DNA of 64,000 bases from Nitrospirales bacterium (GCA_021604105.1 BQIW01000006.1:1-64000); one strand, 5' to 3'; counted from the stretch's first letter, positions 40,462 to 51,700 are shown. The notes: generated by a model from the sequence alone, not told the origin. Program-made: numbers and translations.

Positions 40462-41736
40462 TTAAAAGGTCGCTCCAACGCCTAATGTCCAGACTGCATC
40501 CGGACGGAGCCCTTCATTTTTATTGAGAGGAAGCTGGACTGCGGCCTGAAGCAAAGTGTTGGGAAGAGGAGCCCATTTTAACCCGGGAGCCAAATCGACG
40601 ATGTCCTTTCCACTGTTATCCTTATCGTCCAATTCGTGACGACCCAGAAGATCAAGTGAGAAAGCAAAGACCGGAATCGGTGCCAGATCAAATCCTGCCA
40701 CATAGGTAAAAAGATTCAGTTCGGATTTATTGTTGACGAGCACGAAGCCCGTATTCACATGGGGTCCAATCATGCCGATCGGGGATGAATAGTATTTAGA
40801 AGCCACAGCCAATCCCTCAAATTTGAATTCTCCGACTCCCATGAAATTATCTTCGTTTCCCGTGGGAAAAGAAATGCCCCCACGTACGCCCAAATCCGGA
40901 AGGATCTCATGATTTTTTAGAAAGTTATATTTGGTTCGCAGAAGAACGTCGCCGATCCCGGTTTTGTCCTCAGACGAACTGTCTTTTGAAGGATCTCCCG
41001 TACCGGGTGTTGTGCCATTGATCACGTAAATACCACTGCAATTTCCACCCTGGGTACAAGGGACGCCGTTGGCATCAAGCATGGTTGCCTTCGCTTTGGC
41101 CTTGATCTTGTTATTGATGAGAGGAACCAAAAGATTGACATCCCAATTATCCGTGAGGCCATACGTGCCAAAAAATCCCACAAAATTGGTGATCACTTTG
41201 ACGTCCAGGTTAATTTGTAATAACTCATCTAATCCTGGGGCATTCGGTGGAGTTCCAGGTCCGGCTGTGGGAGAGACATCTTCACTGAGAGAGGATAGCT
41301 TCTGCCCATTAAATTTCTTGTAATTGGCGTTGGACCAGACGACCTGGAAATCAAATCGCCCTTTTCCAAGCGTGTCCGCCCGTTCCGCAAATAGAGGACC
41401 GAGGCTTTTGGTGACTTCAACCGGAACTCCCCGTTCAACATCAAACCGATAGGCTGCCACAGTAGAGTTCACCGCAAATTGCCCTGTTTGTGCCCCAATG
41501 CCATTGGTCAATTCATTAAATGAATTAAATACCGCATTGCCAAAATCATTGGACCGATTGCCTGCAAAATTAGGATCTGTTTGAAACCCATTTCCCCCAT
41601 AAAGACCAGGAATCACGTTTTTTAAGTCTTTGGCCATAGTCACAGGTGGACCGATGACGAGCATCACCAACAGAAGGATGCAAGCCAACGGCTGAATTCC
41701 TCTACATAAAGGGTTCTGCATGAGCCAATAGGTCAT
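40462..41736 (-). CDS. Predicted outer-membrane beta-barrel (MetA/phenol-degradation-like transporter)
   Basis: Signal peptide, FGTYGLTDNWDVNLLVPLI, GIGDVLLRTKYNFLKN...GVRGGISFPTGNEDNF, terminal aromatic F. Confidence 0.7.
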   Translation of the reverse strand: MTYWLMQNPLCRGIQPLACILLLVMLVIGPPVTMAKDLKNVIPGLYGGNGFQTDPNFAGNRSNDFGNAVFNSFNELTNGIGAQTGQFAVNSTVAAYRFDVERGVPVEVTKSLGPLFAERADTLGKGRFDFQVVWSNANYKKFNGQKLSSLSEDVSPTAGPGTPPNAPGLDELLQINLDVKVITNFVGFFGTYGLTDNWDVNLLVPLINNKIKAKAKATMLDANGVPCTQGGNCSGIYVINGTTPGTGDPSKDSSSEDKTGIGDVLLRTKYNFLKNHEILPDLGVRGGISFPTGNEDNFMGVGEFKFEGLAVASKYYSSPIGMIGPHVNTGFVLVNNKSELNLFTYVAGFDLAPIPVFAFSLDLLGRHELDDKDNSGKDIVDLAPGLKWAPLPNTLLQAAVQLPLNKNEGLRPDAVWTLGVGATF

Positions 41737-42365
41737 GATTGTTCCTCATAAATTAAAATAAACAAAAGGGGTTCCCCAAAAAATTCCCCATAAAGGATTT
41801 GGCGCAATGATCCAGGCGCAGATATCGACTTTATCTATGGGTTTGGGGGATGGTACGCTCAACACCACAGGTCCCAAAGAAGGGCTCCACTCACACCCCT
41901 CTTCAGCTTCAGTGGGTATCAGATGGAATCATATCCAAAAAACGCAATGCTGACGAAGGAGAGAAAACCAGGCGATCCTATAAACTCTTTTCCATGAAGT
42001 CAATCCATTATTTCCCAGAGAGACCGCCCGCACCTGTTCTCCACTCAGACAGAGGCTCCCCATTTTGGAAAATGATCGACAGGCTTCAAGAAGGACACGT
42101 CTCTTAGGTCTTGATTTGTGCACAAAGCTAACATTGGCATCTCTGACGCAAAACCCAGTAAACTGGTCCCAAGAATCGACGACGCCACGACCAACACATA
42201 CCAATTCCTCCTTCTTTCACTCGTTGCCGTACCCGTGGACCGAACGACACGAAAAAAGGAGACCAAAGAGGAAATTCTGATCCATAAAGAGAATGGGCCA
42301 TTGCCTATTTTCTTCCGGAAATTTTCTTGAGTAAAATCGACAGAAGTCACAGGAGCAAGTGATCG

Positions 42366-45300
42366 GTGTTCGATCGCGTTCTACATCATCCCATCCTGAG
42401 AAGAGGATCCCTCCTCTGCCCCAGCTTCCTGCTGCTTTCTCTCTTGTTATTCAGTTTGATCCCGTTGCTCCTCCCGGTCCAGGTCTATGCTGATACCTCA
42501 AGTATTACCGTCAACGGAAAAACGCCTGCCCAATATATAACCGCGACCCAAGGAAAATCCTGGGCGGTGATCATAGGAATTGATAAATATCTGAACCTCG
42601 CCGGCTTGGCCTATGCGGTTGATGATGCGAAATCCGTGGCTCGCATGCTCGGGCGTCAAGGATTTACGATCACATCACTCTACAACACCCAGGCCACCAA
42701 AAAAGCGATCCTTAGGGAATTGCGCCAAAACCTTCTTTCAAAAGTGCAAAAAGACGATCAAGTGCTCATCTTTTTTGCCGGTCATATTGGAGAAACTCCC
42801 GGCACAGGAAAACAACAACCCGCGGGTTATATGATGCCCGTCGATACCGAACCAGGACTCCTTGCGGACACCGCAATCAACGTGGACCTTCTTCGTGAAC
42901 TTTCGGAAACACTTCCGGCGAAACAGGTTTTATTTCTCATTGATATTTGTTATGGAGGGATTGCTGGTCGCAGCCAGCGTTCATTGCCCCCCATGACCGG
43001 TAATTATTTGAAGATGATTGGCCGTGAACCTGCACGCCAATTGATTACCGCAGGAGGGACCGGACAACAAGCCTTAGCCGGACCAAAGTGGAAACATAGC
43101 GTGTTTACCTATTATCTTCTGGAAGGCATTGGGAAGGGCAAGGGTGACCTGAACGGCGATGGCATCATTCCCGCGTCCGAACTCTTTGCCTTTCTCGATG
43201 AGCACGTGCAATCGGCAGCTCTCACCCATAAACATGTGCAACAACCGGAAATGTGGGCGTTGAAGTCGGAAAAAGGAGAATTTGTCTTTATTCCTAAGAA
43301 AATTTCCTCCACCCCCCAAGTCGCGAACACCCCCAATCGTCAAGAAAAAACAAGCAATCCTGCATCTGGTACAGTCGAGACCATTGTCGGACTCCTAAAG
43401 AGTTTTGGCAATCCCTTGGATATCTTCAACAACGACGTTCCATCTGGAAAGGGCGAGCAGGCTGATAAACAAAAAACGATAGAAGAAGAGGCCGCGGCGC
43501 TAGAAGCAGAGCGGGAAAAATTTGAATTGCAGGCTCTTCAATCCTTAAAGGAGCAACGACAGCGGGAGAAGGATCTTCAAGCGCAACTGGCCGAAGCCCA
43601 GCGCCTGGCCGCGGAAGAGGAACGCCGGCGGGTCGCCGCCGAACAGGCCCGCCAGGAAAAAGAAGCCCTCTTAGTGCAACAACAAGCCGCCCTAAAAGCT
43701 CAACAAGCCAAACTCGCCGCGGAGGAGGAGCGCCGCAAACAACTCTTGGCCCAACGAGAACGGGAATTTCAGACTCAACTGGCCATAGCCCAGCGAATGG
43801 TAGCCGAAGAAGAACGGCGACGAGTGGAAGCGGAAAGGGCCCGACTCGCTTCAGAGGAGCAAAAACGAAAACAACTCTTGGCGGAACAGGAACTTACGCG
43901 TCAAACTCAACTCGCTGAAGCTCGACGCATGGCCGAGGAACAGGCCAGAATTGAAGCCGAGAAACAGCGCCGAAAGGAGGCAGAACTCACCCGCCAAACC
44001 CAACTGGCTGAAGCTCGACGCATGGCCGAAGAACAGGCCAGAATTGAAGCCGAGGAACAGCGCCGCAAGGAGGCAGAACTCACCCGCCAAGCCCAATTGG
44101 CTGAAGCCCGGCGAGTGGCTGAAGAACAGGCCAGAATTGAAGCCGAAGAACAGCGCCGGAGGGAAGCCTTGGCCAAACAGGAACTTACCCGCCAACTCCA
44201 ATTGGCTGAAGCCCGACGAGTGGCTGAAGAACAGGCCAGAATTGAAGCCGAGAAACAGCGCCGAAAGGAGGCAGAACTCACCCGCCAAACCCAACTGGCT
44301 GAAGCCCGACGAGTGGCTGAAGAACAGGCGCGCATTAAACAAGAGGCGGCGATGAAAGCCGAAAAGGCCAGACTCGCGGCCCTGGAAGAAGAGCGGGAAC
44401 AAGTCGCCCGGCTCAAGCAAGAGGCGGCGATGAAAGCCGAACAGGCCAGACTTGCCGCGAAAGAGCAACAACGTCAGCAAGCTGAGGAAGCGCGTCGCCT
44501 GGCTGAGTTGGAAGAAGAGCGACGACGAGTCGCCGCAGAACGGGAGCGCAAGGAACTAGAGGAGAAACTTGCGCAACCACAAATCGTCCCGAATGGTGGA
44601 AATGATCCGGCAGAGCCTTCTCCTGAAAGTTCCCCATCGCCTGGAACCATTTCCGCGTTCACTCCTACTCCCCCATCCCCCTCTGCCATTGAACCATCCT
44701 CGAATGAAAGTTCGGGGTTTTTCGGATTTTTTAAGAATATGTTCCACCAAGACCCTACCTCGCAGCCGGCGACCAGCGAGCAACCGAATGGATCTCAACC
44801 GGAACCTATCCTGGAAGCACGGCTCCATCAACAAGAGTTACCTGACGCCGTTCAATCTGCCCTGTCAGAAAATGATGATGTCCCCATGATCTTGATTCCC
44901 GCAGGGAAATTTAGGATGGGAAGTACTGAAGATCAAATTTCCAGCGTCCTGAAAAATTTTGAAGGAATCCAGTTCAATGCTTTTCGAGCCGAAATTCCTC
45001 AACGCCAGATTCAACTCAATGCCTATTACATTGATCAATATGAGGTCAGCTATCGCCACTATCGCGCATTTCTGGAATCTACCGGTCGGGCACCTCCTGC
45101 ATTCTGGGAGAATGAACGATTTCACAAACCGGATCATCCGGTCCTTGGAGTGACCTGGTATGATGCAACCGCCTATTGCACCTGGGCGGGCAAACGCCTT
45201 CCAACCGAGGCAGAATGGGAACACGCCGCCAGAGGATCCCAGGACTATGCCTATCCTTGGGGGAATTCGTGGGATCCTCAACGAACCAATACGGCGAGTT

Positions 45301-45662
45301 ATTGGGCAGGCAAAAATTTTTCATCCATGGCGAAATGGGGTGAATGGATGCAAACCGCGTTGGATCGTGGGAAAGCCGGCCCGTTAGAGATTGGCACATT
45401 CTCGAATGGCGTCAGTCCATTTGGTGTTCATGACATGGCCGGAAATATATCTGAGTGGGTCTTCGATTGGTATGCGCCATACGAGAGCCAACTGATGCTC
45501 ATTCACAATCCCAACGGGGCGGATTCCGGGACTATGAAAGTGCATCGTGGAGGATCTTGGAGTGTGAGTTCGATTTTTGCCCGGTCGACCTATCGGGCGC
45601 GAGAAAATCCTGAGAAGAGAAGTCCATACATTGGAATGCGTTGCGCCAAATCCTATCAGTAA
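42366..45662 (+). CDS. Predicted-exported caspase-like (C14) / coiled-coil / FGE-sulfatase-fold fusion protein
   Basis: Signal segment LLLFSLIPLLLPVQVYADTS; caspase region WAVIIGIDKYLNLAGLAYAVDDAKSVARML with candidate dyad FFAGHIG and LIDICYGG; ~330-aa charged coiled coil; C-terminal MILIPAGKFRMGS...LPTEAEWEHAARG...VHDMAGNISEWVFDWY...VHRGGSWSVSS. Confidence 0.9.
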   Translation: MFDRVLHHPILRRGSLLCPSFLLLSLLLFSLIPLLLPVQVYADTSSITVNGKTPAQYITATQGKSWAVIIGIDKYLNLAGLAYAVDDAKSVARMLGRQGFTITSLYNTQATKKAILRELRQNLLSKVQKDDQVLIFFAGHIGETPGTGKQQPAGYMMPVDTEPGLLADTAINVDLLRELSETLPAKQVLFLIDICYGGIAGRSQRSLPPMTGNYLKMIGREPARQLITAGGTGQQALAGPKWKHSVFTYYLLEGIGKGKGDLNGDGIIPASELFAFLDEHVQSAALTHKHVQQPEMWALKSEKGEFVFIPKKISSTPQVANTPNRQEKTSNPASGTVETIVGLLKSFGNPLDIFNNDVPSGKGEQADKQKTIEEEAAALEAEREKFELQALQSLKEQRQREKDLQAQLAEAQRLAAEEERRRVAAEQARQEKEALLVQQQAALKAQQAKLAAEEERRKQLLAQREREFQTQLAIAQRMVAEEERRRVEAERARLASEEQKRKQLLAEQELTRQTQLAEARRMAEEQARIEAEKQRRKEAELTRQTQLAEARRMAEEQARIEAEEQRRKEAELTRQAQLAEARRVAEEQARIEAEEQRRREALAKQELTRQLQLAEARRVAEEQARIEAEKQRRKEAELTRQTQLAEARRVAEEQARIKQEAAMKAEKARLAALEEEREQVARLKQEAAMKAEQARLAAKEQQRQQAEEARRLAELEEERRRVAAERERKELEEKLAQPQIVPNGGNDPAEPSPESSPSPGTISAFTPTPPSPSAIEPSSNESSGFFGFFKNMFHQDPTSQPATSEQPNGSQPEPILEARLHQQELPDAVQSALSENDDVPMILIPAGKFRMGSTEDQISSVLKNFEGIQFNAFRAEIPQRQIQLNAYYIDQYEVSYRHYRAFLESTGRAPPAFWENERFHKPDHPVLGVTWYDATAYCTWAGKRLPTEAEWEHAARGSQDYAYPWGNSWDPQRTNTASYWAGKNFSSMAKWGEWMQTALDRGKAGPLEIGTFSNGVSPFGVHDMAGNISEWVFDWYAPYESQLMLIHNPNGADSGTMKVHRGGSWSVSSIFARSTYRARENPEKRSPYIGMRCAKSYQ
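43935..44330 (+). repeat. Imperfect ~93-bp tandem repeats encoding the coiled coil
   Basis: Four copies of EEQARIEAE(K/E)QRR(K/R)EAELTRQxQLAEARR(M/V)A, with nearly identical DNA; one copy is 35 aa instead of 31. Confidence 0.9.
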
Positions 45663-45759
45663 TTGCTTCAATCAATTCCCTGATCTCACTCGACGGTCCA
45701 TATCCGAATAGCCTCATTGCCTGACATCACACCACCATGCTCCTCCCGGCAAACAGAAA

Positions 45760-48573
45760 CTACTGAATCTCCCAATCCGTGGAGGTCGACCCTGGAAAAC
45801 CCACCGAGGAAATCGTCAATCCGTCCATCAGCCAGACCGCTACCGTCCCATTTCTGCTATTGCGCCAAATGACATCCGCCTTGCCATCCCCGTTCACATC
45901 CCGGGCCTCTGAAATGTGCCAGGCCACCGGCACTCCACCCGGAAAACCTGAGGCCGCCATGGCGGTCCCGTTCATCAACCAGATCGCCGTATTGCCGTCA
46001 GTCGTATTGCGCCAAATCAGGTCCGCCTTGCCATCCCCGCTTACATCACCCACACCCGTGATTTCAAAAGCCGGCGAGGCACTTCCAGGAAAGCCCACAG
46101 CTGTCACCGACAATCCGTTCATCAGCCACACGGCCACTCCCCCACTGGTGCCATTGCGCCAAATCACATCGGCCTTGTTATCCCCGTTCACATCACCCAC
46201 CCCCGCAATGTGCCAGGCCACCGGCACTCCACCCGGAAAACCTGAGGCCGCAATCGTGGTTCCATCCATCAACCAGATCGCCGTACTGCCGTCAGTCGTA
46301 TTGCGCCAAATCAGGTCCGCCTTGCCATTTCCGTTCACATCGCCCACACCCATGATCTTAAAATCCGTCGAGGCACTACCCGGAAACCCGGTGGAAATAA
46401 TTGTTAACCCATCCATCAGCCACACGGCCACTCCCCCACTGGTGCCATTACGCCAAATCACATCGGCCTTGTTATCCCCGTTCACATCGCCCACCCCCGC
46501 AATGTGCCAGGCCACCGGCACTCCACCGGGAAAGCCTGAGGCCGCAATCGTGGTTCCATCCATCAACCAGATCGCCGTGCTGCCATTAGAATTGTTCCGC
46601 CAAACCAGATCAGCTTTGCCATTGGCATCGAGATCTCCCAAGGCCGGTGCAGTTCTGGGTGGAACCAACGTCAAGGCCGTCGTCACAAAAAAGTCCGGAC
46701 CCGTGAGTTCCATCTCGGTTCTGGTTTGATTGTTCAGATTGATCCTTTCAAATAGAATATTTTTGGTAAATCCTGAGGTCACCTTATGCTGCCCGGAAAA
46801 ATGATACAGGAAGTCCGGTGACGTTCCCACACCAATGGTCTCACTTTCCCGGAAATCCGGTTGCCCCGCCACGGCACCGGCCGAGACATCCAGGAATTCC
46901 ATCGTAGCTCCCGTTGTTTTATTCACCCTATAAATCCGTGCCGGAAGCACCGACGTTCCCCCGGGCACCGGTCGGTTGTCCGTGATCACATAGAGAGTTC
47001 CGGCCGCATCAAACGCCAGGTCCATAAAGTTTCCTTGAAGTTTGGCCTTTTGGGTGGCCACCCCCGTCGTCGGATTAATCGTCACTAACCGGCGGATACT
47101 GTTCACTTCGGACGTCACGACAAGTAAGCCCCATAGCTGACCGGTTCCAGGCTCTGTCGCCAACCCACGCCCCCCTTCTAAGGATTCACCCGTCGATAAC
47201 GACAAAGGGATCTTGGCCAGCGTGGCACCGGTTTCGGGATTGAGCCGATACAGATTTGGCCGGGCTCCGGACTGTTGCCCAAGCATCAGCTCTTCCACGG
47301 AATACAACGTGGACCCGACAAAGGCCAATCCGTGCGTGCGGTGGGTCAAATCGGCAATTTTGGTTACCGCCCCATCAGTGCGAAGTCGGTAGAGGCTATT
47401 CACCAGCGGTCCGGTCTTGGGGTCATTTTGTACGCCCATGAGAAAAACTGGCGGTCCCGAGGAAATGACCAGAGCCACTGAACTCCCCGGAGTCACTTTT
47501 ATTCCGGCCACGGGCGTTTGACTGATGACGGTTCCGCTTGGCACCGTTTCGCTATTGGCGGTCGTCACAATCCCCACGGTTAAGCCCGCATCGCCCAGAG
47601 CCGTTTGGGCACGGCTCTGCGTCAAGCCTACGACATTGGGCACGGTCGTTCCCAGCGATACTACCAATGCAACCGCACTTCCAGGGTTCACAGTTGTGCC
47701 AGCCCCCGGGTTTTGACTCATGATTCTACCGGCCCCTACCGTAGCGCTATTGGCCGTGGTCACGGTTCCCACAGTTAAGCCTGCAGTGGTCAGGGCATTT
47801 CGGGCGTCAGCTTGTGTGCGACCAACAACATTCGGGACTTGTGCCCCTTGGGACACAACCAGGCCCACCGCGCTGCCCTCCGCCACCTTGGTTCCTGCTA
47901 CCGGATTTTGACTCAAAACCTTTCCTGTTGCTACAGAGATACTAATAGCTGTTATGACTGCCCCGACGGTTAAACCGGCTGTGGTAATTGCGGTTTGCGC
48001 GGCCGTCTGCGTTAAACCCACCACATTCGGCACCCCGTTGCCCAGTGACACCACCAGATCAATCGGACTCCCAAATGCCACACCGGTTCCCGCCGTGGGG
48101 TTCTGACTGATGACCCTGCCCTCCCCCACGGTAGCACTATTGACCGTCGCCACCTTCCCTACGGATAATCCTGCTTTGGTCAGATCCTTTAGGGCGTTAG
48201 CCTGTTTTCGACCAACAACGTCCGGGACGGCCACTCCGGAAACCACCAAATCAACCTTGGTACCCCGGATCACATTAATCCCTGCTGCTGGATCTTGCCT
48301 GATGATGGTCCCTGGCAGGACAGCCACATTATTAGCCGAGGTGACCTTTCCCACTCTCAGATTGGCTTTGACAAGATCCGCCTCCGCCTTAGCCTGTGAG
48401 CTACCCACGACATTGGGGATTTCGACGGCTCTTGCTGTTTCAGGTAAGGCACCGGCAAGAAACAGCAGACTTCCGAGGACGACGAGTTGTAAGACCATGC
48501 ACTTGAAACTCTGACGGGTTCCCCTGTTTGTGCAGTTCAAGCTCCCCTGATGCTGGACTGTCATTGCGTCCAT
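45760..48573 (-). CDS. Secreted PASTA(x5) / central propeller-like domain / FG-GAP-like (x6) protein, paralog A
   Basis: Signal peptide, then five ~65-aa VPNVVGxxQ...VVSxG units, then FLMGVQNDPKTGPLVNSLYRLRTDG domain, then six DxNGDGKADxIWRN blades. Confidence 0.92.
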   Translation of the reverse strand: MDAMTVQHQGSLNCTNRGTRQSFKCMVLQLVVLGSLLFLAGALPETARAVEIPNVVGSSQAKAEADLVKANLRVGKVTSANNVAVLPGTIIRQDPAAGINVIRGTKVDLVVSGVAVPDVVGRKQANALKDLTKAGLSVGKVATVNSATVGEGRVISQNPTAGTGVAFGSPIDLVVSLGNGVPNVVGLTQTAAQTAITTAGLTVGAVITAISISVATGKVLSQNPVAGTKVAEGSAVGLVVSQGAQVPNVVGRTQADARNALTTAGLTVGTVTTANSATVGAGRIMSQNPGAGTTVNPGSAVALVVSLGTTVPNVVGLTQSRAQTALGDAGLTVGIVTTANSETVPSGTVISQTPVAGIKVTPGSSVALVISSGPPVFLMGVQNDPKTGPLVNSLYRLRTDGAVTKIADLTHRTHGLAFVGSTLYSVEELMLGQQSGARPNLYRLNPETGATLAKIPLSLSTGESLEGGRGLATEPGTGQLWGLLVVTSEVNSIRRLVTINPTTGVATQKAKLQGNFMDLAFDAAGTLYVITDNRPVPGGTSVLPARIYRVNKTTGATMEFLDVSAGAVAGQPDFRESETIGVGTSPDFLYHFSGQHKVTSGFTKNILFERINLNNQTRTEMELTGPDFFVTTALTLVPPRTAPALGDLDANGKADLVWRNNSNGSTAIWLMDGTTIAASGFPGGVPVAWHIAGVGDVNGDNKADVIWRNGTSGGVAVWLMDGLTIISTGFPGSASTDFKIMGVGDVNGNGKADLIWRNTTDGSTAIWLMDGTTIAASGFPGGVPVAWHIAGVGDVNGDNKADVIWRNGTSGGVAVWLMNGLSVTAVGFPGSASPAFEITGVGDVSGDGKADLIWRNTTDGNTAIWLMNGTAMAASGFPGGVPVAWHISEARDVNGDGKADVIWRNSRNGTVAVWLMDGLTISSVGFPGSTSTDWEIQ
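47455..48423 (-). repeat. PASTA repeat array, 5 copies (approximate limits)
   Basis: Counted by eye in paralog A; ~65-aa / 195-bp unit. Confidence 0.85.
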
Positions 48574-48718
48574 GTAGTGTTTGCTCCATTCACCAACAAT
48601 TGACTAACCATATGACAAAACAAGGATTTGAATCCATACTTTGGTTCCGGCAATCCCTCTCTTGAATGCCACTTTTACTTATTATCGTGACATGAAGCGA
48701 AGATGCCGCAACCAATGT

Positions 48719-51700
48719 CTACTGAATCTCCCAGTCTGAGGGAGCCGAGCCGGGGAACCCCACGCTTGAAATCGATGATCCATTCATCAGCCAGACGGCC
48801 ACTGTCCCGCTTCCCCCATTTCGCCAGATAACATCCGATTTGCCATCGCCGTTGATATCGCCGACTTGAGAAATCTGCCATGCCAGGGGTACCCCGCCAG
48901 GAAAACCGGGAGCAGCAATGACGGTCCCATTCATCAACCAGATCGCGGTACTGCCGTCCGTCGAATTGCGCCAGACCAGATCCGCTTTGCCATCCCCATT
49001 CACATCGCCGACCCCCGCAATCTCAAATGCGGTCGACGCACTGCCGGGAAAGCCGACCCCCGTGATACCTAATCCGTTCATCAGCCACACCGCTACGGTG
49101 CCGTTCCCACCATTGCGCCAGATGACATCCGCCTTACTATCCCCATTCACATCCCCGACACCTGAGATTTGCCAGCCTACCGGCACCCCGCCCGGAAAAC
49201 CAGGAGCCGCGATTTTCGTTCCATTCATCAGCCAGATAGCGGTACTGCCATCAGTTCTGTTGCGCCAGATCAGGTCGGCTTTCCCATCGCCGTTGACATC
49301 GCCCACACCCGCAATCTCAAACGCGGTCGTCGCGCTTCCGGGAAACCCCACGGCCGATACCGACACTCCGTTCATCAGCCACACCGCCACAGTGCCACTT
49401 GTGCCATTGCGCCAGATGACATCCCCCTTGCCGTCTCCATTCACATCGCCCACACCCGCAATCTTCCAGGCCGCTGGCACCCCGCCTGGAAAGCCGGAAG
49501 CCGCAATCCTGGTTCCATTCATTAACCAGATGGCCGTGCTGCCATCTTGGGTGTTTTGCCAGATCAGATCGGTCGTGCCGGACGCATCCAGATCGGCCAA
49601 AGCCGGAGTACCTGCACCGGTATTCGTATTTGTGGGTGGCACCAACGTCAAGGCTGTCGTGACAAAAAAGTCCGGGCCCGAGAGCGCAATGGCTTTTCTG
49701 GCCTTCGTGGTTCGATGGATCTGCTCAAACAAAATATTCTTGGTAAATCCTGAGGTCACCTTATGTTGCCCGGAGAGATGATACAGGAGATCCGACGACG
49801 ACCCGACCCCTATGGTTTCACTCTCCCGGAAATTCGGTTGCCCCGCTACGGCGCCGGCCGAGACGTCCAGGAATTCCGTCGCAGCCCCTGTCGTTTTATT
49901 TACCGTATAAATCCGGGCCGGAGCCACAGCCCCACCCGATACGGGTCGGTTATCCGTGATTGCGTACAGCGTCCCGGCCGCATCAAACGCCAGGTCCATG
50001 AAGTTTCCAAACAGTTTGGCCTTTTGCGTGGCGACCCCGGTCGTCGGATTGATTGTTACCAGCCGGCGGATGGTATTGACCTCGGAGGTCACCACGAGTA
50101 ACCCCCACAGTTGGTTGGTTCCAGGCTCCGTGGCCAGACCCCGCCCTCCTTCTAAGGATTCCCCTGTTGATAAGGACAGGCGGATCGTGGCCAGCGTGGC
50201 CCCGGTGCTGGGATTGAGCCGATACAAATTCGGCGGAGTCCCCGCTGATTTCGCCAGCGTCAGCTCTTCTACGGAATACAAGTTGGACCCGACATAGGCC
50301 AAACCATGGGTACGGTGCGTGAGATCTCCAATCTTGGACACCACCCCATCGGTACGAAGGCGGTAGAGGCTATTCACCAGCGGCCCGGTCTTGGGATCAT
50401 TTTGCACACCCATCAGGAGAACCGGTGGACCCGAGGAAATCACCAAACCGACGCCACTACCTGGGGAAACATTCGTCCCCGCTGTCGGGTTTTGACTAAT
50501 CACATTTCCCGAAGCCACCGTGTCGCTAAAAACTGAGGTCACATTCTCCACCGTCAAGCCTACACCGGCAATGGCAGCTTGCGCCGCAGACTGCGATTTA
50601 TTGACCACATCGGGCACAGCCGTCCCCAGCGACACCACCAGAGCGACAGAACTGCCAGGGGCCACATTAGACCCCGCTGTCGGATCTTGACTGATAACGT
50701 TTCCGATGGCCACCGTCTGACTGTTGGCCGAAGTCACTGTACCAACTTTCAGCCCGGCTGAGCTCAAAGCGGTTTGTGCACTACCCCTCGAAATCCCGAC
50801 GACATCGGGCACCTTTGCCCCAAGGGACACGACTAGGGCCACGGCACTGCCTGCCTCCACCTTAGCCTCTGCAGCCGGATTCTGACTGATGACCCTGCCC
50901 GCCGCCACGGAACCACTATTAGCGGTCGTCACCCTGCCTAACGTTAGGTTGGCCTCGGTAATCGCTGTTTCCGCGGCAGCCCTGGTCAAGCCCACCACCT
51001 TCGGCACCACCACACCCAGAGATACCACCAATGTCACAGCGGTTCCTGGAGCCACATTAACCCCAGCCTCGGGAGATTGATTGATCACCGTGCCCGCCGG
51101 CACGGTCGTACTGGTCGCGCTCGTTATCGTCCCCAGGGTTAATCCCCCACTGGTAATGGCTGTTTCTGCCGCATCCTGCGTTAAGCCAACCACATCGGGC
51201 ACCTTTGCCCCAAGGGACACTTCAAGGGCAACGGCACTCCCCGGAGGCACATTACTCCCCGCTGTCGGCGTTTGACTGATTACGTTGCCGATAGGCACCG
51301 TGGCACTATTGGTTGTCGACCCTGTCCCCACTGTCAGACCTGCCGCTGTAATGGCGGTTTCCGCCGCGGCCTGGGCCAATCCAACCAGATCCGGGACTGC
51401 GGTGCCCAGAGACACCACCAGTGTTACAGCACTATCCGGCAATACATTGGTACCCGCTGCCGGCGTTTGACTGATTACAGTGCCGATGGGCACTGTGGTA
51501 CTATTGACTGTCGACCCTGTCCCCACTGTGAGACCCGCTGCCGTAATGGCAGATTCCGCGGACTCCTGTGCCAACTCCACGACATTTGGAACCGTCACTC
51601 CGGATATCACGAGGTCCACCGGACTGCCTGGTACCACATTGATCCCGGCCGCCGGATCCTGACTGATCACGCTGCCGATGGGCACCGTCGCACTATTGAC

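Noticed and set aside
43851-44480. 209-aa minus-strand ORF (and 43907..44416)
   Set aside because: Antisense of the Glu/Ala/Arg-rich coiled coil in the caspase-FGE fusion; Phe/Leu/Ser repeats are complementary codon artefacts.
45779-46729. 316-aa plus-strand ORF (also 48918..49781, 52335..53210, 56370..57158)
   Set aside because: Antisense shadows of the FG-GAP-like blade regions; Pro/Ser-rich with no domain sense, and they track the repeat periodicity of the true minus-strand genes.
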